From: an uncultured Clostridia bacterium
GTDB lineage: Bacteria > Bacillota > Clostridia > Oscillospirales > JAAYOS01
Length of the DNA stretch: 64,000 nucleotides
Assembly (NCBI GenBank): GCA_947593925.1
Contig: CANQDU010000003.1
Coordinates: 179,359-243,358, forward strand
Direction of reading: 5' to 3'
The position numbers were made by a program, and so were the translations under genes. The notes under the pieces were generated by a model that worked only from the letters and a program-made list of their open reading frames with translations, was not told the origin of the DNA and ran no database searches. This document shows positions 38,792-47,818 of this stretch, one piece after another. The stretch's first letter is position 1. Each line of letters begins with the position of its first letter.

Positions 38792-38981
38792 GATCCCCTT
38801 CTCTTTCCGCCCGCACGAGCGGGCTCTGTCATATATCTTTACGGATACAGTTATACCTTTTCGGAAAATCCACGCTCTATTATAGCACTTGGTTTCAAAA
38901 TGTCCATATCTTTTTCGATTTGTGCGGAAAACGAGGGTGCCGTTCGCCTCTTTATTTCCACACTTGTCCGGGTTTTTGTTG

Positions 38982-39010
38982 TTGCTTACGGATATTATAC
39001 GGTGTATATT
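38982..39010 (+). promoter_or_regulatory. Putative promoter of GH3 gene
   Basis: TTGCTT-N17-TATATT overlapping TATACggtGTATA palindrome. Confidence 0.4.
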
Positions 39011-39060
39011 TATGGTATGAACTAAGAACCCGGAACACCGAAACGAAAGGAGAAGACACT

Positions 39061-41451
39061 ATGGAAAAGTACAGAGACCCGTCACGGCCGATAGCCGAAC
39101 GAGTGGACGACCTCATAGGCCGTATGACCGTCCGCGAGAAGGTCATGCAGCTCACCTGCGTCTACGCCTTCGGAGGCATGCTCGACTTCTCCGAGCTCGG
39201 GGACGGCATCGGGCAGGTCGCCATGAGCCACGGCTCGCAGACGATAGAGCAGAACATTGAGCTTGTCAACCGCGTGCAGAAGCACCTCGTCGAAAACACG
39301 CGCCTCGGCATCCCCGCCCTCTTCCATGTGGAGACGCTGAACGGCGGCGCCCTCACCGGCGCGACGGTGTACCCCATTCCTCTCGGCCTCGCGGCGTCCT
39401 TTGACGACGCGCTCGTCCACAAGATGACCTCCGAGATACGCCGCGAGATGACGGCCTGCGGGCAGAAGCTCGCGCTCGCGCCGGTGCTCGACATCTCGCG
39501 CGACCCGCGCTGGGGCCGTCAGGGCGAGACCTACGGCGAAAGTCCGACGCTTGCCGCCGCCATGGGAAGCGCATACATAAGCGGCATACAGGGAGGACTC
39601 GGCGAGGACGGAATGGCCTCCTGCGCCAAGCACTTCCTCGGCTACGCTGCAAGCGAGGGCGGCATAAACATGGCGGGTGCGCACATCGGCCCGCGCGAGC
39701 TTCGCGAGGTGTACGCAAAGCCGTTTGCCGCCGCCATTGACAACGCCGGCCTTCAGGGCGTGATGAACTGCTACCTCGCGGTGGACGGAGAGCCGGTCAC
39801 CGGCACGAAGAAGTATCTGACGGAGCTTCTGCGCGGCGAGCTCGGGTTTGACGGGTGCGTCGTTGCCGACTACGGCTCGATAGACAAGCTCTTCGACGTC
39901 TACCACATCGCGGAGGACTATCCGTCCGCCGGGGCGATGGCGCTGTCGGCAGGTCTCGACGTCGAGACGCCGCGCCGCATCTGCCTTGACGACGAGTTCA
40001 TCCGCCGCGCGGAGGCGGGAGAAATTCCCATGGAAACCATTGATACCGCCCTCCGCCGCCACCTCACGCTCAAATTCAAGCTCGGACTGTTTGAAAAGCC
40101 TTACGCCGACCTCGAGGCGGCAAAGTCGCTCTGCGGCTCGGAGGCGCACACAGCAACGTCGCTCCGCCTCGCGCGTGAGAGCATGACGCTCCTGAAAAAC
40201 GAGCGCGGGATACTCCCGCTGCGGGACAAGAAGCGTATCGCCGTTGTCGGTCCCAACGCCGACAACGTGCGGGCGCTCTTCGGCGGGTACACCTATCCCG
40301 CCTTCTACGAGAGTATGCGCGACATCTTCCTCGGCATCAGCGAGAATATGGGTCTCGAGGGCGTCGGAGGGGACGACGAGCAGATGGCAGCCCTCAAGAA
40401 CATGATCTCGTCGCTTCCCGAAGTAAATGACCTCATCCGCCGCGATTACAAGGGCGTGAAAACCGTTCTGGAAGCGGTAAGGAGCGCCGCGCCGTCCGGC
40501 ACGGAAATAGTCTACGCCCGTGGGTGCGGGAACCTTGAGACCGACGACAGCGGCTTTGGAGAGGCCATCCGCGCGGCGGCGGAGAGCGAGGTCACGCTCT
40601 ACATCTGCGGCGGGCGGAACGGCTCCGCCGACGGCTGCACGATGGGCGAGAACGTGGACGCGAGCCACATCGGCCTGCCGGGATGTCAGGAACAGCTTCT
40701 GCACGCACTTGCGGAGACCGGCACGCCGCTCGTCGTCGTACACATGGACGGCAGGCCGCTCTCGAGCGTCTACGCCGCGGAGCACGCCGCCGCCATACTC
40801 GAGGCGTGGCACCCCGGACAGATGGGCGCGGAGGCCGTAGCGGATACGCTTTTCGGGAAGTCCAACCCCTCGGGGCGGCTCCCGGCGACGGCCGTCCGCC
40901 ACTCGGGTCAGGTGCCGATATATGCCGAGCAGAACCGCGGAAGCGGCGTCCTCGGACGCGGTCAGAGCAATAACAATATCACACAGGGGTATGTGGACGA
41001 GCCCGGCTTCCCGCTCTGGCCGTTCGGTCACGGTCTCTCCTACACGACGTTCGAAATATCCGACCTGCGCGTCTCCTCCGGCGAGATGCCGCCGGACGGC
41101 AGGGTCACGGTCTCCTGCACCGTGAAAAACACCGGCCATATGGCGGGCGCGGACATCGTCGAGCTCTGGTTCCGCGACAAGGCCGCGAGCGTCGTGCGGC
41201 CGAACAAGGAGCTCGCGGGGTTTGCGAGGGTCGAGCTCGCCCCCGGCGAGAGCCGCGAGGTCTGCTTTAACTTCTACGCCGACGAGACCGCGTTCCTCGA
41301 CAGCCGTCTCCGCTGGATAGTCGAGGTGGGCGAGGTCGAGCTTCTTCTGGGCGACACTACCGAGAGTCTCACGCCGGCGGGAACCGTTCGCATCACCGAG
41401 TCGAAAGCGCTCGCAAGCGGCAGGAGACACTACTTCGCGGAGCGCGCATGA
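39061..41451 (+). CDS. GH3 glycoside hydrolase
   Basis: ORF 38920..41451, start MEKYRDPSRPIAERVDDLIGRMTVREKVMQL; CVVADYGSIDKL; Fn3-like C-terminus. Confidence 0.92.
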   Translation: MEKYRDPSRPIAERVDDLIGRMTVREKVMQLTCVYAFGGMLDFSELGDGIGQVAMSHGSQTIEQNIELVNRVQKHLVENTRLGIPALFHVETLNGGALTGATVYPIPLGLAASFDDALVHKMTSEIRREMTACGQKLALAPVLDISRDPRWGRQGETYGESPTLAAAMGSAYISGIQGGLGEDGMASCAKHFLGYAASEGGINMAGAHIGPRELREVYAKPFAAAIDNAGLQGVMNCYLAVDGEPVTGTKKYLTELLRGELGFDGCVVADYGSIDKLFDVYHIAEDYPSAGAMALSAGLDVETPRRICLDDEFIRRAEAGEIPMETIDTALRRHLTLKFKLGLFEKPYADLEAAKSLCGSEAHTATSLRLARESMTLLKNERGILPLRDKKRIAVVGPNADNVRALFGGYTYPAFYESMRDIFLGISENMGLEGVGGDDEQMAALKNMISSLPEVNDLIRRDYKGVKTVLEAVRSAAPSGTEIVYARGCGNLETDDSGFGEAIRAAAESEVTLYICGGRNGSADGCTMGENVDASHIGLPGCQEQLLHALAETGTPLVVVHMDGRPLSSVYAAEHAAAILEAWHPGQMGAEAVADTLFGKSNPSGRLPATAVRHSGQVPIYAEQNRGSGVLGRGQSNNNITQGYVDEPGFPLWPFGHGLSYTTFEISDLRVSSGEMPPDGRVTVSCTVKNTGHMAGADIVELWFRDKAASVVRPNKELAGFARVELAPGESREVCFNFYADETAFLDSRLRWIVEVGEVELLLGDTTESLTPAGTVRITESKALASGRRHYFAERA

Positions 41452-41474
41452 CCTTCTCTTCCGTAAAACTTTCA

Positions 41475-41510
41475 GAGCCGCCTGTCACGAGACAGGCGGC
41501 TCCGCTTTAT
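41475..41510 (+). terminator. Intrinsic terminator after GH3
   Basis: GAGCCGCCTGTC-acga-GACAGGCGGCTC-cgctttat. Confidence 0.8.
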
Positions 41511-41598
41511 CCGTGGTCGCCGTCCGCGCGCCCGACGGGAGTCTGCGGCGCGAAGTCCGGGAATTAAGCGCCGTCCGTTCGTTTTGCGGCGGTTGCTC

Positions 41599-41627
41599 TT
41601 GCGCCAGTCAGATATATTTGGTAAAAT
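41599..41627 (+). promoter_or_regulatory. Putative promoter of flavoenzyme gene
   Basis: TTGCGC-N17-TAAAAT. Confidence 0.5.
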
Positions 41628-41638
41628 GGTGTAAACGG

Positions 41639-41664
41639 GCGGGACGGCGGATCCGCCGTCCCGC
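41639..41664. promoter_or_regulatory. Perfect 26-bp palindrome in 5' leader
   Basis: GCGGGACGGCGGATCCGCCGTCCCGC between -10 and RBS. Confidence 0.6.
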
Positions 41665-41685
41665 AAAACAGGGAGAGGTGAAAGC

Positions 41686-43680
41686 ATGAAAGCCGAACAC
41701 AGGATACTGTTTGAGGAAACAAGTGTCGGAAAAATGACGATGAAGAACCGCTTCGCTATGGCTCCGATGGGTCCGCTCGGGCTTGGGGACGCGGACGGCG
41801 GCTTCAACCAGCGCGGCATCGACTACTACACCGAGCGCGCGAAGGGCGGCACCGGGCTCATCATCACCGGCGTGACGTTTGTAGATAACGTCGTCGAGGA
41901 GCACGGTATGCCGAACTGCCCGAGCCCCACCTACAACTCCATCCAGTTTGTCCGCACCGCGCGCGAGATGACCGAGCGCATCCACGCTTACGGCTCAAAG
42001 GTGTGGCTCCAGATGTCCGCCGGATTCGGACGGGTGACTATACCCACAAACCTCGGCGAATATCCTCCGGTCGCTCCGTCGCCGATAATGCATCGGTGGC
42101 TCGACAAGGTCTGCCGCGAGCTCACAAAGGACGAGATTCACACCATCGTGAAGAGCTTCGGGGACGGCGCGTATAACGCCAAGCGCGCCGGCTTTGACGG
42201 CGTGGAGATACACGCCGTCCACGAGGGGTACCTGCTCGACCAGTTCGCCATATCCTTCTTCAACTACCGCACGGACGAGTACGGCGGCAGCCTCGAGAAC
42301 CGTCTGCGCTTCGCGCGCGAGGTCGTAGAGGAGATAAAGCGCCGCTGCGGGGAGGACTTCCCCGTCGCCCTCCGCTACAGCCCGAAAAGCTTCATCAAGG
42401 ACTGGCGCAAGGGCGCTCTGCCGGGCGAGGAGTTCGAGGAGAAGGGCCGCGACCTGCCGGAGGGTGTCGAGGCGGCGAAGCTCCTCACGGAGTACGGCTA
42501 CGACTGTCTCGACGTCGATGTCGGCAGTTACGACGCGTGGTGGTGGAGCCATCCCCCGATGTATCAGAAGAAGGGTCTCTACATCGAGTATGCAAAGCTC
42601 GTGCGTGACGCCGTCTCCGTCCCGGTGATATGCGCGGGACGTATGGACGACCCGGACATGGCGGCGCGTGCCGTCACGGACGGCGCGTGCGACATAGTGT
42701 CGCTCGGGCGTCCGCTCCTCGCCGACCCGGACTATGTGAACAAGCTCCGCGCGGGGCGTGTGGAGTCGATACGCCCCTGCCTCTCCTGCCACGAGGGCTG
42801 CATGGGAAGGATACAGGAGTTCTCCGCGCTGAACTGCGCCGTCAACCCAGCGTGCTGCCGCGAGCGTGCGGCGCGCCTCACCCCCGCAGCAAAGCCGAAG
42901 AAGGTCCTCGTCGTCGGCGGAGGTCCCGCCGGCTGCGAGGCGGCGCTCGTCCTCGCCGAGCGCGGGCACACTCCGGTGCTCTGCGAGGCGGGAAGCGTCC
43001 TCGGCGGCAACCTCATCCCCGGCGGCACGCCCGACTTCAAGGAGGACGACCGCGCGCTCGCAAAGTGGTTTGCGCACGAGCTCGCGGAGCGCGGCGTCGA
43101 GGTGCGGCTCAACACCCGCATGAGCGCGAAGGACATCCTCGCGGAGAAGTTTGACGCGCTCGTTCTCGCGACCGGTTCGCGTCCTAAGACTCTCCCGCTC
43201 GAGGGCGGACATGTCCTCACGGCGGAGGACGTGCTTCTCGGCAAGGCCGACCCGGGAAAGAAGACGGTCATCGTCGGAGGTGGACTTGTCGGGTGTGAGA
43301 CCGCGCTGTGGCTGAAGAAGAAGGGCGTCGCGGTGACGATAGTCGAGGCGCTGCCGAAGCTCCTCGCGGTCAACGGCCCCCTCTGCCACGCGAACAGCGA
43401 AATGCTCGAGGCGCTGATACCCTTCAGCGGGATAGAGACTGTCTGCGGCGCAACGCTCTCCGGCGTCGACGCAGATGGCGCTTCCGTCACGAAGGACGGC
43501 GAGAAGACGCACATCGATGCCGACTCGGTGATACTCTGCATCGGCTACCGGAGCGAGAATTCGCTGTATGACGCGCTCCAGGACAAGGTCGCGGAGATAT
43601 ATCGGATAGGCGACGCGAACCGCGTCGCGAACATCATGTACGCCATATGGGATGCGTATGAGGTGGCAAGCAACATATAA
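41686..43680 (+). CDS. NADH:flavin oxidoreductase/2,4-dienoyl-CoA reductase-like Fe-S flavoenzyme (OYE + FAD/NAD domains)
   Basis: OYE barrel, CLSCHEGCMGR..NCAVNPAC Fe-S cysteines, VVGGGPAGCEAA and VIVGGGLVGCETA Rossmann motifs. Confidence 0.92.
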   Translation: MKAEHRILFEETSVGKMTMKNRFAMAPMGPLGLGDADGGFNQRGIDYYTERAKGGTGLIITGVTFVDNVVEEHGMPNCPSPTYNSIQFVRTAREMTERIHAYGSKVWLQMSAGFGRVTIPTNLGEYPPVAPSPIMHRWLDKVCRELTKDEIHTIVKSFGDGAYNAKRAGFDGVEIHAVHEGYLLDQFAISFFNYRTDEYGGSLENRLRFAREVVEEIKRRCGEDFPVALRYSPKSFIKDWRKGALPGEEFEEKGRDLPEGVEAAKLLTEYGYDCLDVDVGSYDAWWWSHPPMYQKKGLYIEYAKLVRDAVSVPVICAGRMDDPDMAARAVTDGACDIVSLGRPLLADPDYVNKLRAGRVESIRPCLSCHEGCMGRIQEFSALNCAVNPACCRERAARLTPAAKPKKVLVVGGGPAGCEAALVLAERGHTPVLCEAGSVLGGNLIPGGTPDFKEDDRALAKWFAHELAERGVEVRLNTRMSAKDILAEKFDALVLATGSRPKTLPLEGGHVLTAEDVLLGKADPGKKTVIVGGGLVGCETALWLKKKGVAVTIVEALPKLLAVNGPLCHANSEMLEALIPFSGIETVCGATLSGVDADGASVTKDGEKTHIDADSVILCIGYRSENSLYDALQDKVAEIYRIGDANRVANIMYAIWDAYEVASNI

Positions 43681-43700
43681 AAAGTCGCGGGAAATCGCAG

Positions 43701-43733
43701 GAGCGGGCGGTCTGACGACCGCCCGCTCCTTTA
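43701..43733 (+). terminator. Hairpin/terminator after flavoenzyme gene, nested in R1 copy 1
   Basis: GAGCGGGCGGT-ctgacg-ACCGCCCGCTC-cttt. Confidence 0.65.
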
Positions 43734-43975
43734 CCAATTTCCCGCGAAGCCGCCGGACAGAGCGAAGCTCTGCCGGCGGCAACACTCCGCTACGCAATTC
43801 CCAAACGCTCCGTTGGAGCGTTTGGGAGCCCTTCCGATTGAAATGCTCGGCGGAAATGAATTCCGCCTGCGCAAATTCGGCGCTACACGCCGAATTTAAC
43901 CGCGCGAACAGGCGCGGACGCCGCCTTTGGCGGCGTTTACAGTCGGGCGCGGTATTGGTTCCGCACGGCACATTG

Positions 43976-44004
43976 TTGACAGCCCGCAAAAAGTATGATA
44001 TGAT
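43976..44004 (+). promoter_or_regulatory. Strong sigma-A promoter upstream of ECF-S gene
   Basis: TTGACA-N17-TATGAT. Confidence 0.75.
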
Positions 44005-44146
44005 AACTTTTGCCCGCCCAAGGCGGGCAAAATCCGATATTCAGAGGTGAAAAACTTAGAGTTCGCTCCAACTTATCCAAGCTGATGTCCAAGACACTGC
44101 TGCGCCGTCCAAGACGGTCAAACTACTACATATTTGAGGTGCAAAA

Positions 44147-44701
44147 ATGCGCAGCTATGTCAAAAATCTGACCCTTTCGGCCATGTTTATCGCTATCGGC
44201 TTTGTTCTTCCCTTCCTCACGGGACATATCCCGCAGATAGGGGCGATGCTCTCGCCGATGCACATTCCTGTCTTTCTCTGCGGACTGATATGCGGGTGGC
44301 CCTACGGCGCGGTCGTAGGATTTCTCCTTCCGCTCAGCCGCTCGCTCATCCTCGGGATGCCGCCGCTCTACCCGACGGCGCTCGCGATGTCGTTCGAGCT
44401 CCTTACCTACGGACTCGCGAGCGGCCTCATATACCGCCTTCTGCACCGCCGCGGAATGCTCGCGGTGTACATAGCGCTCGTGGGCGCGATGCTCGCGGGA
44501 CGCGCGGTCTGGGGCGTCGCGCAGGTGATACTTCTCGGTATCGGCGGGAACGCCTTCACCTGGCAGGCATTTATGGCGGGCGCGTTTATTAACGCCGTCC
44601 CCGGCATAATCCTCCATCTCATACTCGTACCCGCGATAATGTTCGCGCTCGACCGCACAAAGCTCGTACGCTTTGAAAGCGTCGCGGCAAATCGCGAGTA
44701 A
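44147..44701 (+). CDS. ECF transporter S component-like membrane protein
   Basis: 184 aa; MRSYVKNLTLSAMFIAIGFVLPFLTGHIPQIGAMLSPMHIPVFLCGLICGWPYGAVVGFLLPL; RBS GAGGTG. Confidence 0.82.
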   Translation: MRSYVKNLTLSAMFIAIGFVLPFLTGHIPQIGAMLSPMHIPVFLCGLICGWPYGAVVGFLLPLSRSLILGMPPLYPTALAMSFELLTYGLASGLIYRLLHRRGMLAVYIALVGAMLAGRAVWGVAQVILLGIGGNAFTWQAFMAGAFINAVPGIILHLILVPAIMFALDRTKLVRFESVAANRE

Positions 44702-44736
44702 AGCGACGAATTTTAGCGAAGTTTATTTGTAAATCA

Positions 44737-44773
44737 AAGCAGGTTCTCGAAAAATCGGGAACCTGCTTTTTTG
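44737..44773 (+). terminator. Intrinsic terminator after ECF-S gene
   Basis: AGCAGGTTC..GAACCTGCTTTTTT. Confidence 0.85.
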
Positions 44774-44789
44774 CTTCTGTCGGGGCGGG

Positions 44790-46520
44790 TCAGAGCCGCG
44801 CCATGTCCTCCGTGCGGAACTGGAGGCTGTAGAGCTTCGCGTATGTACCGCCGCGCTCCATCAGCTCCGCGTGCGTGCCCTCCTCGGTTATCCGTCCGCC
44901 CTCGACGACGACTATACGATCGGCGTTCTTGACGGTCGAGAGGCGGTGCGCTACGACGAGCGTCGTGCGTCCCTCGCACAGCTCGTCGAGCGCCTGCTGG
45001 ATAAGTATCTCGGTGGTGTTGTCGAGCGCGCTCGTCGCCTCGTCAAGAATGAGTATCGCCGGGTTCTTGAGGAACACCCGCGCAATCGACAGCCGCTGCT
45101 TCTGCCCGCCGGAGAGCTTCACGCCGCGCTCGCCTATCCTCGTCTCATAGCCGTCCGGCAGGGTCGCGACATATTCGTCGATGTTCGCGCGCCGCGCGGC
45201 CTCGAGCATCTCCTCGCGCGTGGCGGACGGACGTCCGTACATGATGTTCTCGGCTATCGTGCCGTCGAAGAGGAACACGTCCTGCTGGACTATGCCGATG
45301 TTGCGGCGGAGCGAGTCGAGCGTCACGTCGTCGATGTCCGTTCCGTCTATCGTGAGGCTCCCCTCGTCCCTGCGGTAGAAGCGCGGAATGAGGTGGCAGA
45401 GCGTAGTCTTTCCGCCGCCGGAGGGACCCACGAGCGCGACCTTCTGCCCGCGCTTCACGTCGAGCGTGATGTTGTGGACGACCTCGCCGTTCCCGTCGTA
45501 GGAGAAGGATACGTTGTCGAAGCGTATGTCCCCGCGCACGTCCCGAAGCTCCTTCGCGTCCGGCCGTTCCTGCTCCGGCTCCTCGTCCATTATCTCAAGG
45601 AAGCGCTGGAAGCCCGTGACGCCGTTCTGGAACTGCTCCACAAAGGATATGAGCGTCATCACCGGGCTGATAAAGAGGTTGATCGAGACGATGAAGGTCG
45701 AGTAGTCCGCAAAGTTTATTCTGCCGGCGTAGAGGAAAAGTCCGCCCGCGATGAGCACCACGACGTTGAAAACGTCGGTTATGAACGACGTGGAGGAGTG
45801 GAACTGCGCCATCACCTTGTAGCTCTTGCGGCGCGCCTCGACATACATCGAGTTGCCGACCTCGAACTTCTCGCTCTCTACGGCGGAGTTCGTGAACGCC
45901 TTCGTCACGCGGATGCCGGAGATGGAGCTCTCTAGCGCGGCGTTGACCACGGCGATGCTCTTCCGGCTCTCCATAAAGACCGCGTTCATCCTCTTGTTCA
46001 GCACGAGCGACACCGCGACGAGCAGCGGCACGCACGCGAATATTATAAGCGTCAGCACGACGTCTATCATGCAGAGGTACACAAACGAGCCGACAATGGT
46101 TATCGTGCAGATGAAGAAGTTCTCCGGGCCATGGTGCGCGAGCTCGGATATGTCCATGAGGTCGTTTGTCATGCGGCTCATTATCTTGCCGGTCTCGTTG
46201 TTGTCGTAGTAGGAGTATGGCAGCGTCTCGAGCTTGCGGAACATATCCGAGCGCATCTCCGCCTGCATCCTCACGCCGACGACGTGGCCCCAATACTGCA
46301 CGAAGTAGCGGAGCAGCATCCGTATGACGTACACCGCGAGCAGTCCGACGCCGAATATCACGATAAGCCGGTAGTTCCTGTTCGGAATGAGGTCGTTGAG
46401 CATCGTGCGCGTCATTATGGGATAGAGCATACCTATCACCGAGATGAGGAGCGACGCGAGCATATCGAGCGTGAAGAGCTTCATGTGCGGCTTGTAGTAA
46501 CTTATAAATCGTTTAAGCAT
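44790..46520 (-). CDS. ABC transporter, fused permease/ATP-binding (MdlB/MsbA type)
   Basis: Six TM region then GPSGGGKTTL, LSGGQKQRLSIARVFL, ILILDEATSALD. Confidence 0.93.
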   Translation of the reverse strand: MLKRFISYYKPHMKLFTLDMLASLLISVIGMLYPIMTRTMLNDLIPNRNYRLIVIFGVGLLAVYVIRMLLRYFVQYWGHVVGVRMQAEMRSDMFRKLETLPYSYYDNNETGKIMSRMTNDLMDISELAHHGPENFFICTITIVGSFVYLCMIDVVLTLIIFACVPLLVAVSLVLNKRMNAVFMESRKSIAVVNAALESSISGIRVTKAFTNSAVESEKFEVGNSMYVEARRKSYKVMAQFHSSTSFITDVFNVVVLIAGGLFLYAGRINFADYSTFIVSINLFISPVMTLISFVEQFQNGVTGFQRFLEIMDEEPEQERPDAKELRDVRGDIRFDNVSFSYDGNGEVVHNITLDVKRGQKVALVGPSGGGKTTLCHLIPRFYRRDEGSLTIDGTDIDDVTLDSLRRNIGIVQQDVFLFDGTIAENIMYGRPSATREEMLEAARRANIDEYVATLPDGYETRIGERGVKLSGGQKQRLSIARVFLKNPAILILDEATSALDNTTEILIQQALDELCEGRTTLVVAHRLSTVKNADRIVVVEGGRITEEGTHAELMERGGTYAKLYSLQFRTEDMARL

Positions 46521-46676
46521 GTGTCCTCCGTGTATTTTCCGTTTGCCGTGGTTTTCGGCGCTTTCGCGCCGTGAGTCCGGGCGTGTACGTGCGACCAACG
46601 CCCGCGCGGAGCATCCGCCGCCGGGGCACGCGAAACACCCGTGCTATTTTAGCACACAAATCGCCGCCGTGCAAAT

Positions 46677-46703
46677 AAAATCTGCGGGGCGTTGCCCCGC
46701 AGA
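46677..46703 (-). terminator. Intrinsic terminator after anSME gene
   Basis: ATCTGCGGGGC/GCCCCGCAGAT with minus-strand TTTT. Confidence 0.7.
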
Positions 46704-46709
46704 TAGTGA

Positions 46710-47816
46710 TCAGCGCCGCGCAAGCTCTTTCAGCCTCGGCATGGCGTAGTCGAAGAACTCCCGAAACGCCGGGCAGAAGTAGTTCCTCCGCGCCGCGCCG
46801 GGCGCGAGCGGCTCGCAGTCGCGGCGGCAGCCGCCGCGGCAGACCGCGAAGTACGGGCAGGACGCACACTCCTCCCCCTCCGCCGCCGACTCCTCAAGGA
46901 AGCGCTTCGCCGCGTCCGAAGTGCGAAGCGTATCAAAGTCGTCCTCTCGAATATTTCCCATCCGCCACTCGTCCAGACAGTAGAAATCGCATGGGTACAC
47001 CGACCCGTCCGACTCCACGACGTTCTGCACGGCGCAGTGTCCCCAGAGTGTGCAGGTCTCGGGCGCGCGGCCCATCAGCATCCCCACGAGGTTCTCAAAG
47101 TACCGTATGTAGATGAAATTCCTCGCTTTTATGTCCCGATACCAGAGGTCGAACAGCGTTTTCAGAAACTTTGCGTACTTCTCCGGCGTGAGTGAATACG
47201 GCGATAAGCCGCGCACCTCCCCCAGCGGGTCGAGGCAGGGTATGTACTGCTGATAGAGCAGGCCGGACCGCCGGAAGAAGTTGTATATCTTCGTTATCGA
47301 GTCCGCCGTCCTGCCGGTGACGACGGTGAGCACGTTGAAATCGACCCTGTGCGCCGTGAGCAGCTGCGCCGCGTGCAGGACGCGGGAGTACGTCCCCCTC
47401 CCCTCGGAGTCGATGCGGTTGAGGTCGTGGACGTCCTTCGAGCCGTCGAGCGACAGACCCACGAGAAAGCGGTTCTCGCGCAGGAACTCCGCCCACTCGT
47501 CGTCGATGAGGAGACCGTTTGTCTGGATGGCGTTCGATATATGCACGCCCCGGACGTTGTACTTCTTCTGAAGCTCCACCGCCTTGCGGAAGAAGTCCAG
47601 CCCGCGAAGCGTAGGCTCCCCTCCCTGAAAGCCGAAGGTGCAGTCCCGCGTCGCGTACCGGAGCGCCTTCTCGGCGAGTATCTCAAGCGTCTCCTCCGAC
47701 ATCTGCCCGTAGGAGAAGGTGTCGCGGTTCATCTGCTCGTCGTGGTAGAAGCAATACCGGCACCGCATGTTGCAGCCGCCGGAGGCGGGCTTTATAAGCA
47801 GGTTGAGAGACGGCAT
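46710..47816 (-). CDS. Anaerobic sulfatase-maturating enzyme-like radical SAM/SPASM protein
   Basis: MPSLNLLIKPASGGCNMRCRYCFYHDE; SPASM cysteines CASCPYFAVCRGGCRRDC; follows sulfatase. Confidence 0.92.
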   Translation of the reverse strand: MPSLNLLIKPASGGCNMRCRYCFYHDEQMNRDTFSYGQMSEETLEILAEKALRYATRDCTFGFQGGEPTLRGLDFFRKAVELQKKYNVRGVHISNAIQTNGLLIDDEWAEFLRENRFLVGLSLDGSKDVHDLNRIDSEGRGTYSRVLHAAQLLTAHRVDFNVLTVVTGRTADSITKIYNFFRRSGLLYQQYIPCLDPLGEVRGLSPYSLTPEKYAKFLKTLFDLWYRDIKARNFIYIRYFENLVGMLMGRAPETCTLWGHCAVQNVVESDGSVYPCDFYCLDEWRMGNIREDDFDTLRTSDAAKRFLEESAAEGEECASCPYFAVCRGGCRRDCEPLAPGAARRNYFCPAFREFFDYAMPRLKELARR

Positions 47817-47818
47817 GT

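Larger units (their letters stand above)
43686..44035 (+). repeat. Multi-hairpin repeat family R1, copy 1
   Basis: CGCGGGAAAT..ATTTCCCGCG outer stem; CCAAACGCTCC/GGAGCGTTTGG; conserved core AAATGCTCGGCGGAAATGAATTCCGCCTGCGC; AAATTCGGCG/CGCCGAATTT; CCGCGC/GCGCGG. Confidence 0.8.

Noticed and set aside
43652-44050. 132-aa + ORF (..WSVWEPFRLKCSAEMNSACANSALHAEFNRANRR..)
   Set aside because: Translation of R1 repeat DNA; similar peptides arise from the other R1 copies, so probably a spurious repeat-derived ORF
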